NCBI GenBank assembly: GCA_037178855.1
Contig: JASJZC010000006.1
Location: forward strand, 5,766,001 to 5,830,000
Direction: 5' to 3'
Length of the DNA: 64,000 nucleotides
DNA from: Oscheius sp. JU75
Taxonomy: Eukaryota > Nematoda > Chromadorea > Rhabditida > Rhabditidae
Of the stretch, positions 46,858 through 55,712 are shown piece by piece. The notes under the pieces are model-generated. The model had not been told where the DNA came from. It saw nothing but the letters and a program-made list of their open reading frames with translations, and made no database searches. Each line of letters opens with the position of its first letter. Positions within the stretch are counted from its first letter, which is position 1. The translations under genes were made by a program, and so were the position numbers.

Positions 46858-48094
46858 TTGGGTTGGCAACTAAGTCTTTTCGCTTTTTCAAATGCAAAAA
46901 TTTATTGTCTTCCAAACAACTTTTTCATTCGTTGTAATCACCATTATGATGTACCACGTCCACCCATTTTACGGGTAGCTTACGGATACCACGCTAGTAG
47001 AGCACCTTGGGTTTGGCGCGAAGAAGTTTATCAACCAAGTTTTAAGTGCGTCGTCGGAATCGAAGTGTTGTCCTTCAATCTCGTTGTTGAGAATCCGGAA
47101 CAGATAAAAGTCGGAAGGGGTAAGGCCCGGGCTATAAGGAGAATGAGGTACAATCTTCCAACCTAGGTCGTGGATCTTGGAGCAAGTGACTTTTGCAACA
47201 TGGGTGCGTTGTCCATCTGCAGGATGACCCTCGACTTCAGCGGCCGTTTCTGACGAAGTGCAACGGCAACCTTTTCAAGTTGCTGGCTGTTTATGGCAGC
47301 CGTAAGAGTAGTTCCAGCATCCTGCAATTCCCAGTGCACCACTCCTTCGATATCCCAGAAAACACAGAACATAATCTTTTTTTGATGGGTGTCGGGGTTC
47401 ATATCAGAATTTGGTGTCTACCCTGGACCCACCAATTTACACATCTTTCGAAAGTTTACATACATTACCCACTTCTCATTCCCCGTCACCAGGCGTGGTA
47501 AAAAGGATTTCCTTCCATACCTGGACAGGAGAGAATGGGTGACGGACATACGCTGCCACTTCTGGGTGTCACTGAGGTCATGCGGCAACCAAGTGCCCAG
47601 TTTCTTCATAAATCTCAATTGGTTCAAATGATGTTCCACTGCAGCACGACTGACAGACAGTGCCTCTGCTAGTTCACTGGTAGTCTGCCGATTGTTATCG
47701 TTCACGAGCTGCAGCAGCTTCGATTCATCAAAAGTTGACCTTGGCTCATCTTCGATACTTTTGTCTTCAGACCGAAAGCGATAGAGCCACAACTGGCATA
47801 CCCTCGTAGACGTCGTTCCTTGGCCATGAACATCGTTGATATCAGCCGCCGTTTGGGCTCTATTCGTGCCTTTGAGGAACTCATGTCGCAGATGGTAGGG
47901 TGGTAGGTCATCAATGGTCCAGATCAAAACGAACAGAGAATAGAGAATAAGAAGAAGAGAAGTGGTGTCTTGCATGGTGGTGGTAGAGGACTGAGTGAGC
48001 TACACCAGGTGCTACAACAATAGCTCGGACGTTGTTGTACACAAGACAAAGGACATGCTTACAAAAAGCGAAAAGACTTAGTTGCCAACCCAAT
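46858..48094 (-). mobile_element. Mariner transposon, complete ends, inactive
   Basis: A 1237-bp element with near-perfect inverted ends. Both read TTGGGTTGGCAACTAAGTC and continue through TTTTCGCTTTTT. It is flanked by TA on both sides, the normal mariner target duplication. It contains a transposase pseudogene on the minus strand. It lies between the small-peptide gene and the TIL gene in the secreted-protein cluster. Confidence 0.97.
47041..47975 (-). pseudogene. Mariner transposase pseudogene
   Basis: Homology to mariner transposase runs through both DNA-binding helix-turn-helix parts (NRAQTAADINDVHGQG and RQTTSELAEALSVSRAAVE) into the DDE/D catalytic core. The first catalytic block reads TGNEKWV where TGDEKWV is expected (Asp to Asn). 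The second reads QMDNAP and keeps its Asp. The third reads PYSPGLTPSD where PYSPDLAPSD is expected (Asp to Gly). There is also a stop/frame change between about 47,418 and 47,402 and another near 47,170. With two catalytic residues gone plus frame breaks it cannot be active. Fragments after the third block reach the C-terminus near 47,041. Confidence 0.93.
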
Positions 48095-48129
48095 AGGTTT
48101 AGACACACGGTAACGGGAATTTTTTGTTG

Positions 48130-48545
48130 CTGTTGTAAAGTACCATTTTGTAGAGAATTTTGAGCTGAGTAAGAATATTCAATAATATTTAGGGGTACCT
48201 TTACTTCGAACCAAGTTACAGAGCTTCAAAGTTTTAGAGCCAAAGTTAGTGTATTGCTAAGAGGCGCTGTCGCTGCCCCATATGTCTCGGGGTCGATTCC
48301 GCACCGAGGCAAATCGTTTCCTTCTATCGGTTTGAGGACAATATAGTGCCATTTTGTAGATTTCGATGAGGTCAGCAAGAATATGCAGTAATCTCAGCAT
48401 AAACTAGCAAGGAAGTGGAGTAGGTCGCGTTCTGATCGGAAATCCAGTTTCAGCGTAAAAGATTGCGTACTGCTAAGAGACGCCATTCGAACTACGCGAC
48501 CTGGGTTCGACCCCTGTGGGCAGAAATCTTTTTGTCAAGTTGTTT
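48130..48545 (+). repeat. Tandem pair of ~210-bp units with tRNA-like tails
   Basis: Two diverged copies with a period near 210. Both begin with CCATTTTGTAGA (48,144 and 48,352), continue with an AAGAATAT block, and end with TGCTAAGAG(G/A)CGC (about 48,256 and 48,471) followed by a T-arm-like sequence. The second tail reads GGGTTCGACCCC, a good RNA polymerase III B box; the first reads GGGGTCGATTCC. This looks like a tRNA-derived SINE or degenerate tRNA repeat rather than a working tRNA, because I cannot fold a full cloverleaf. Confidence 0.5.
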
Positions 48546-48599
48546 TCAGCTGTAAAAGTCATAGAGACAGCGATTGGGACAGATACAGAGGGGGTATGC

Positions 48600-48637
48600 G
48601 GACTATATGCCCCTTTTTGGAGAGGGGTGTATAGTCC
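48600..48637. repeat. Short perfect-ended hairpin
   Basis: GGACTATA at 48600 pairs with TATAGTCC ending at 48637, and the inner CCCCT pairs with AGGGG around a TTTTGGAG loop. The result is a compact hairpin of about 38 nt with few mismatches. Function is unknown. It could be a transposon end scrap or a structured RNA. Confidence 0.6.
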
Positions 48638-48963
48638 TACAGTGTTGAAAGAGAAGTAAAGTCCTACCTACATGTGTCGAAAGAACGGAGATAAAGTCAA
48701 TAACAGAAAAGCTCGCAATAAAACTATAACACCGGAAAGCTATTTGTATGTACCCAGCGAAAGTTTGAGCTCTATCTAGAGGCGTGGTGGCGCTGGAAAA
48801 AAAGTGATAAGTCTCATTCAACAGGAGAGTAAGATTCTATTTTCCATTTATCACTAGGAGATAGGAATATACACTCCTTCGTAACAGTAGTAATTTCCAA
48901 AATGGGCTTATAGCACTGACGAAATAAAAACAAGGAATAACAAAAATTCTACTCTTGAGATCA

Positions 48964-49690
48964 TTAGAGACATTTTTCTGTGCTGATGCACTCTCCGTCC
49001 CACATTCTAACTTGTCCTATGCTGCAAAACCCTCGCGTGTTACGTCCGTAATCGTAGAACATTTTCTAAAAAGGGATTATTTTAAACATTATCAGGAATC
49101 TTACTTGTCCTAGGCAGTTCCTGTCATATTTTTCGACTACCTTAGTCTGGTTAAGACGATCTGAGGGGTGACATTCCCTTGGAGGCACACATTTTCCAGA
49201 GGTCAATATCCGGACGAGCCCTGTTTTGCATTGACAGCGGGGATTTGAAGAAACTGTCACTTTTAGATCCTAACACTTCCTGTGTTATTGAATATTAAGA
49301 ACTTGCTCGTCTATTTCCGCACGTTTTCTCAATCGGTCCCATCATTGAGTAGAACTCGAAATCGGCACACATCTGCTGTGCTGGAATTTTTGTCAAAATT
49401 AAAGTTTCAAAGGTACCAAAAGAACTCACATTCAGGACAATCCTCCCACTTGACGCAATTCCCATTCGTCCCGCGAGCAAAACCTCCTCGTTTTTGGCAC
49501 CAACACTGTGGCGTAGCAGTAGTGCTGTTCTAAATTTTTTTAATATCAATTGGTCATTTCTACTGACCACAGTTTCAAGTTTACATGTGTATTCTCCAGT
49601 GAGACCAAACTCCGAATTGTGAGGGCATTTGACTGGCTTTCGAGCAGCAAAACTCAGAGCTAACAAAGTGAAATGAAACAGAACGTTCAT
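48964..49690 (-). CDS. Secreted TIL-type Cys-rich protein
   Basis: Five exons join in phase on the minus strand. Signal peptide MNVLFHFTLLALSFAARK starts at 49,690. The mature protein carries two TIL-like (trypsin-inhibitor-like) modules. The first has KCPHNSEFGLTGEYTC, then QCWCQKRGGFARGTNGNC and WEDCPE. The second has MCADFEFYSMM, KTCGNRRA, then RCQCKTGLVRILTSGKC and PRECHP. A tail has NCLGQ, GFCSIGQVRMWDGEC and ends STEKCL. The CxC-x(n)-G-x-C-V pattern is typical of TIL domains, known as protease inhibitors. Whether this one inhibits a protease cannot be told. The link with the TIL-like tail of the 40.7-kb gene suggests a shared origin within the cluster. Confidence 0.8.
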
Positions 49691-50088
49691 CGAAGAGGAT
49701 TGAACGGAAGAGTCTCCTATAGGACAGTCCTATTTTGAGCGGGACTTCCCGACAAGGGCAAACAGAGCCCGCATTATCTCGTCAGGGTAAAACCAGCTGA
49801 AAGGGCACTTTTCAAGAGGACAAAGGGAACAAAAAGGGCAGAGGGTCGCAGAAATTCGACAGCTTCTGTTTACAGTACGTAGCTAACCTGTAGTTGAACT
49901 ACTTCTTAAATGGTAATGTTATTGTCTTATTTTGTCAGAAACTAAAGTGTAAACTAGTCAGAAACACTTGAAATAAAGTCAAGTGTTGCGGCTTGCGTAG
50001 TTGACCTAACTAAAGCGCTTGACACATTTTTTCGGACATTACATTTCACTGAAACTTGTCGTAATCTCAGCAATGATTTTAAAGATAT
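49691..50088. other. Intergenic, no gene seen
   Basis: Promoter side of the TIL gene and 3' side of the desaturase gene. No further feature is supported. Confidence 0.4.
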
Positions 50089-51975
50089 TTATTGAGATCT
50101 TTCAGCATTAACTCTCCACTGAAAAATGCCAGGGCTCTTTGGAACAACATAGTCCAGTTTCCAATTGTACAGGAAAAACTTGTAGATAAAATCGTAGCTG
50201 CTTTCAGTTTTGTACGCGTAAGGTGTTCCCTCAAACCGTTTCAGCGCCTTCTTGATACCTTCTGTCGCTGCTCTCAATTTGTAGTGAGGGATCTCGGTGA
50301 AAAAGAAGTGATGTGCCACGTGACCTAAAGATAACTACGACTATTAGGAACTCTAAACTCCTACCGTCTCCAATATGATGCATAATAGTGTCCAAACCGA
50401 ACCCTAGTTTTCTGTCGATTGTCTGAGTCTGAGCTTGTACAAACTTCCATTTGCCTTGTTCATACACCTGAGAGATGTTTGGTTGGATTAAAATTAATGA
50501 AGAACCTCAGTTTTCTCGTTTCTGTGCTGAAGGTACGTGATGGAAGTGAAAAAGAGACCTTGGAAATGGAGAGGGATGATGTAGTATTTGTACAGTGTGA
50601 GAAATGAGTAGTCGGACAGAGTGTAGGCAATCTGCAAGTTGTTAATCATCGAGAGTTCTGTTGTTTATATGCTGTCTTTGTTTAAAAAAAACTTTTTTTC
50701 CGGTACTCAAGGCTATCTATCTCTACTCTCTATCTCTTAGAAAATATTTATATTTCCAAGAACTTGTATTGTTGTTAGTCCTCAATTAGATTAGATAACT
50801 TACAACGCCGAAAAAGATGCAAAGTGAGCTGGAAAAGGCGCACTGTATCCTTTCTGTTCTGTTACTGAACAATTTTGATCCCGGCCAATAGTGAGAGCCA
50901 TCCGGAATCCCGACAATCGTGTACATAGGCAAGTATCTAAACTTTCTTGTCTCGCGTTATCTGTGCTAAAAACTACCTGAACCACCCTGTCAAGGGAAAT
51001 TTCAGATAAAACTTCCATCCCACATGAACTTTTTCAAATTTTTCCTTGACGGGCCAAGGATGACCTTTGTCTTTCTCAATGTGATTTGTGTGAATGTGAT
51101 GTAGTCTGTAAGCGTATTTCTAGAAAAAGACCACATGTTCACGTACCTGTGCGACTTTTGAAACGGCCAGTACGGTGTCAAAAGCGGCGCGTGTGAAAGA
51201 TGACCACAGAGGTCGTTGATCCATGTGTAATTGGAAAAAGTACCGTGTCCGCAGTCATGACCAATAAGAAAGATGGCATTGAACTGAATTCCTATGACCC
51301 AATACCTAAAAACGATGGCTATTAGTACAAAACAATGTGTTACCATAAAAAGAGACCAAAATACCCGAGACGGTCTTCGATGTGGGGAATTAATATGTAT
51401 AGAAAAAGAACGAGAAGCCAGTCTTGGATCAGATATCGGATTGAAGTGAATGTATCCTTTTTGAAACATTCTGGATCTACATTTCTTCGAATTTCGCCCA
51501 ATGTCAGATGCTGAAAAATGGTGTTTTAATTACCACACAAAGATTACACAAAAAGTACTTAGACTTCGCTCCATTTCATCTCTACAGACTCTGTCTGTTT
51601 ATTTGTTTAATTGTCCGCGACCACGAAACAGAAGCGAGCCAATTATGTAGTCCAGAAGTTTTGTGGCTCAGAAACAGTTATTGTCCAAATTGGGTGACAA
51701 GTCAACTTTGGATACTCTCTAGAACTTGGTTTTTTTTTACCAATGAAGCCGCTGGTAGCTTTTTGCTACTACGAAGCGGCGCAGCCGCTAATGCAAACTG
51801 GAGGGCAAAAGGACGGCGAAACCGTCGGAAATGGCTGGTAAGATAACTAGTCTTTTAAAAGTATATAAAACGCTGTGCGACCCACCCTAATATCTGCTTG
51901 ATCCTTCACAAACGTCGATTCATTTGTCGATGCTAATTCCATGTTGAACTCTGACTTGATCAGCTTCTCAGCCAT
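50089..51975 (-). CDS. Omega-3 / delta-12-type fatty acid desaturase
   Basis: Membrane di-iron enzyme of the endoplasmic reticulum that inserts double bonds into fatty acyl chains; in worms the FAT-1 and FAT-2 enzymes belong here. Eight exons give about 380 aa, matching FAT-1/FAT-2 length. The three histidine boxes are intact: HDCGH near residue 101, HRLHH near 138 (created across an intron, acceptor ending ...CTTACAG) followed by HTNHIEKDKGHPW, and GHVAHHFF near 303 preceded by MHHIGD. Hydrophobic segments lie at DWLLVLFLYILIPH, the region before box 1, and around residues 210-255. Start MAEKLIKSEF at 51,975 opens a short exon that is followed by a ~370-bp intron. The sequence does not decide between omega-3 and delta-12 activity. 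The alternative of a front-end desaturase is excluded by box 3 (H, not Q) and the lack of cytochrome b5. Confidence 0.95.
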
Positions 51976-52729
51976 CGCATCTTATCGCAAATTACTGTGC
52001 TTATATCTTTTCCAGACCCGCCCATCATTAATCATCATGGCTAACCATATTGGTGACAAATGACGCCAAGATTACCACAAACGTCACGTAATCTTCTTTG
52101 GAAACCTTTCTAAACTAAAGCAGAGGTGTCCGTGTCTGTCTGTCATTGCCTGTCAGCACTAATACCCAAAAAATCTGACAAGTCAAAAGTTTTTAATATT
52201 CGGAGACCAAAGCATATCGAATTTTAAGTGTAGGTGGTTCAAATGTAGGCTCCATTTAACACTGTAGTTTGAGGAGTCGACAAGCTCTTTTTCTTATCAG
52301 AAAGTAGCTGGAGATACACGCCTTTTTTGTAGTCTAACTGATTACTCCCAGCAATGTGGAGACAAATTTTGTTAATGCAGATTCCGGATACAGTCTTGGC
52401 AAGGAGACTAAACTAAAATATAAGTCCACTGTGAGTTGCCAAATTGGCTAAAAGGGATGTCTGTGCTGCATTCTTTGAACCCCCACTCATAGACCGGTAG
52501 GCTTCCGATTCAGAATCAAAAAGTTAGAGCTGCTTCCCTGTTCCGGGGATCTGTAACCGTACTCCACTACCCTGTACCAGTGACGACATATCAATAGTCT
52601 ATAGACCGGTGCTAGCAACTTCTTTGTTCCTGGAATCTGTTACTGCCGTCCACTGTATTCATCTCGATAGCAAACATTTTTGATTACGCGCCCACTGTGT
52701 AGCTGCTACGTTGCCATGACAACAGCTTA
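51976..52729. other. Divergent intergenic region
   Basis: Shared upstream region of the desaturase (minus) and the Tctex light chain (plus). No gene or proven regulatory site is seen. Confidence 0.45.
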
Positions 52730-53207
52730 ATGGAAGCCGATCGTGACTTTACCCTTCGCCCTAACCAACAACAGAAGTGTCCATTTTCCACTGTATTTCT
52801 ATAGACTTTTATTCAGATTCCGTTCCTCAGATGGAAATGCACTAATCTCAGCCGTACAGAATGAGGTCCTAACGGGAGAACTCTATGATGCCGCCACAGC
52901 TCAAAATCTCTCGACACGCGTGGCAGAAGAGGTACGTAGTCGATTGAAAGCTCTCCATTTGGAACATTACAAATATCTGGTGCAAGTGAATTTGAGTGAG
53001 CAAAGAGGTCAATCAGCCCAGTAAGTTGCCTTTTAAATGAAAAACTTTTTTTTAGTATTGTTGCTCAATGTGTTTGGGACAGTGATTGCGACGCCATGTG
53101 CCACAGTTTCTTCTCCAATGTAGGCTTTGTACTTCTTTTACAAACTTTTCATTTTAAAGGATTCTCTATGGTGTGAAACCATCGTCTTTGCTGTTTTCCA
53201 CTATTAA
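52730..53207 (+). CDS. Tctex-type dynein light chain, 120 aa
   Basis: Light chain of cytoplasmic or ciliary dynein that binds the intermediate chain. Exons 52730-52776, 52817-53020, 53056-53119 and 53160-53207 join in exact phase. The protein runs from FTLRPNQQQKFRSS through the helices VQNEVLTGELYD and VRSRLKALHLEHYKYLVQV, the loop NLSEQRGQSAHI, the strand AQCVWDSDCD, and ends SLWCETIVFAVFHY. This is the full Tctex1 fold at its usual ~115-120 aa length. The N-terminal RPNxQQKF motif points to the TCTEX1D/DYNLT2-like branch rather than DYNLT1 itself. The start is the Met that opens exon 1; the longer open frame starting at 52,743 is an artefact of reading through intron 1. Confidence 0.94.
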
Positions 53208-53830
53208 AGAAGACCTGAATAGGAGAGATACAAGAGGAATGAATTTTATACAATGTGTTGGAATTTGCTTATTCAATATCTGACCGCTCGCTCTTCGAAG
53301 ATACATCTAGGGGTTGTGAAGCCAATTTTTTTTAAAACCAACATCAGAGGGTGTTTAGCGGATCCTCGATCTCCAGTCTTAGTTTCTTTTAGACATTTCT
53401 CTTCTGTTGAACTTGCCCAATTTCCTCTATTGTCGAAGAAATCAAATCGGTGATACGTTTCCGTTACAGTGCTTCCAATGGTGGAAGAACTCTTGAACTC
53501 TTCCATCGCTTACTATGTAAAAACAAAACCCGTTTTTGTTCCAGAGTCCATTAAACAGGGTTCTACTAATAAGGTATTTCTCCTGAACCGTTGCGTGTGC
53601 AGGATCATTTTATTAAGCAGAAAAAACATGATCCTGTTAGAACAAAACAATACGATTTTCCTTGTTCGAATTGCTCTTTCCGCATGCATTTTCAAACAGA
53701 GCCTGGCCTCGAGTCATTTTTGTAGCTCATTTTCTCCGAAGGAACTAGGGGCCAGGGCGAAAATGTAGCTTTGATACAGGGTTCGTCCCCGCTTTCGCTC
53801 TACTTGAGAACTGCTTTTGTTACAGGATCG
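53208..53830. other. Gap before chemoreceptor; may hold its first exon
   Basis: The receptor model lacks its first transmembrane helix, so an exon should lie here or be lost. The frame starting at 53,469 (MLPMVEELLNSS) is the best candidate start but gives no clear helix. I could not place a definite exon. Confidence 0.35.
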
Positions 53831-55654
53831 CACAGTCCCGAGACTACCAAGATGATCGACTTCTACGTGACCACGACCTCTCTTCTCGTTGACCGTATAT
53901 ACTCTGATCTGCTATCAACTGATCAAGAGACGGAGTATTTTCAAAGGTTCCTACTACCAGATGTTCATTGTCAGTTCCGGGGTGGTAAGTTCTTTACGTT
54001 TTGATCTTCCGCGAGCCCTGAAATTTTGAATGTATCTCGATTCACGAGGGCTGTCATAATACCATAAACATATAAAATCTTGGATGTCTTGTATTGTTTC
54101 AGAACTGTTTTACATATCTTAATTCGTTAGTAATACTTCGGATGCCTCTTCAAACGTGCGAAAGCTGTCTCTTCTCCTTTTTCTTCTCGATCAAGTATTT
54201 TCGGGGACTTGAGTTTTTCAACTGTATGTACGGACACATGACGTACGTGCAATATTTGATGATTATGTCGTTCGTGCTTAACCGTTTCACAGCCATCGCG
54301 TTCCCACTCAAATATAATTATGTATAGCCTTTTTTTGGATGATTGAGCAATGACGTTCTTAGATCTGGAAGATTCTGCTTATTCCTTTGATGCTTTTCAA
54401 CATCTTCGGACCATTCATCCTCACCCACAAGGCATTTTCAGCCAACCCATCGTATGTTCTCACCGAAGGAGATTACTATCAAGTGACCACTACCAACGTA
54501 AGTGTGAAAAGAGTTACTCTGAGAGTGATATAAATGCTATGTCACGGCGCGAATTAATTTTTCTTTTCGTTTTTCGTCGTTTTCTAACCTTCCTCGACTT
54601 TTTTTTTTACACTTTCTGTCTTGTCATAATATTGCTTGGTTTCTCTCAACGTGCCGCACCTTGGTTTTCACTTCCGTTTTTCGTCGTTTTCTACCTTTTC
54701 CTCGAGAGTTCTGACGAGTGAACCCGATAACTGGAGGAGCAGCAAGCAAGCCGAGTTCCTGACAGTAGGCGAGACAAGCCTGCTCAGTTTTCGTGAGGTC
54801 GACAACTTTAAAAAGTGGGATCATTCCTTACCGACATCCTGAACATGTTTTAGCCAAAAAGAAGAGAGAAACTAGGAAGTTTTATTGAAATTTCTCTTTT
54901 TTACAGGCAATATTTGCATCAAACGAGTTTTCTGTTGATTCCAAGGTGCGGCACGTTGAGAGAAGTCATACATCATTATAAATAGACAGAAAATGTAAAA
55001 AAAAAAGACGAGGAAGGGTAGAAAACGACGAAAAACGAAAAGAAAAATGACGTCGTTTTGCGTATGTCGTGCGCAATTTCGCGTAAAATCGAGTTGGGCG
55101 CCTGTTTAACTACTACCAGCTGCTTACTGTTTTCCAAAATGTGAAAGCCACCGTTAACTACGGTACAACATCAAAAAAGCTATTAATTTTCAGGACGACC
55201 CTCTTGCCCAGGCCTATATCGTCGTTGCTATGATTACGTTAACTATTATCAGTACGTTTCTGACCTTAGCAACGCTCTTCGCTCTTAGTCAATACGTAAC
55301 CGCTAATGCCAAAAAAGAATAAGAAAAACAATTCAGAGAAGAGATGATCATTCAGCCCAATGGAAACTGTTTGTTTACAGTGCAATATACTTTCTTGTTC
55401 AACTCTGTGCTACTCTCTGTCTCATCGCATGGATCTGGCCAAAGCCTGAAAAGCTCCGCTGGATCAATACCGTCGGTCTTATGAGTTTACCCTATGTCTC
55501 CGACGCGCTCACCTTCACCCCGCCCTGCATTTTGATCTACTGTAGTCCGACCATGCAAAAGCTGCTGCGGAACATGTTACGAAGTGTCATCTTGAGGAAG
55601 AAGGTCAGCATTGTAACCTCTATCAAAGTGACCAAAGTAACAAGTACGAAATGA
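53831..55654 (+). CDS. Serpentine chemoreceptor, srg-like, 5' end incomplete
   Basis: Seven-helix receptor of the nematode class-G type, expected in sensory neuron cilia. Exons: about 53831-53979 (KMIDFYVTTTSLLVDRIYS, helix 2 region), 54103-54327 (helix 3: MTYVQYLMIMSFVLNRFTAI, the class signature FxxNRFTAI-FP), 54352-54499 (IWKILLIPLMLFNIFGPFIL), 55195-55291 (AYIVVAMITLTIISTFLTL), and from about 55,338 to a TGA at 55,654 (LFVYSAIYFLVQLCATLCL, then LMSLPYVSDALTFTPPCIL and a basic tail). The SLPYVSDALT...P motif in helix 7 is typical of Srg. The intron between 54,500 and 55,194 carries a transposon copy. No first helix was found, so the 5' end is missing or diverged; the other parts look intact. 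Confidence 0.78.
54550..55118 (-). mobile_element. Non-autonomous DNA transposon, copy 2, fold-back form
   Basis: Inverse-orientation relative of the element at 15,477-16,057. The right end keeps the terminal repeat (reverse complement TGGTAGTAGTTAAACAGGCG, then ACTCGATTTTACGCG). The left terminal repeat is missing. In its place lies an inverted copy of the element's other subterminal part: 54,555-54,665 is the reverse complement of 54,950-55,050, sharing TCTCAACGTGCCGCACCTTGG. The middle (54,670-54,940) matches the interior of copy 1. The element sits wholly inside an intron of the chemoreceptor gene. Confidence 0.82.
54555..54665 (+). repeat. Left arm of a ~105-bp inverted repeat
   Basis: Pairs with 54,950-55,050. 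The arms share AATTTTTCTTTTCGTTTTTCG-like sequence and the block CAACGTGCCGCACCTTGG, so the intron RNA could form a long hairpin with a loop of about 285 nt. Confidence 0.75.
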
Positions 55655-55712
55655 AAATCATATCTTTATAAACCCGTTTAAGAGTATGTACAATCAGGAG
55701 AGAATCGTGAAA

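Larger units (their letters stand above)
48095..48963. other. Repeat-rich gap, no gene
   Basis: Contains a tandem pair of tRNA-like repeat units and a strong hairpin, both listed separately. No protein gene is seen. Confidence 0.5.

Noticed and set aside
51508-51846. 112-codon plus-strand frame within the desaturase region
   Set aside because: Lies opposite an intron of the well supported desaturase gene and has no motif.
52743-53024. Continuous 93-codon frame starting MTLPFALTNN
   Set aside because: It reads through intron 1 of the Tctex gene; the spliced start at 52730 restores the conserved RPNQQQKF segment.
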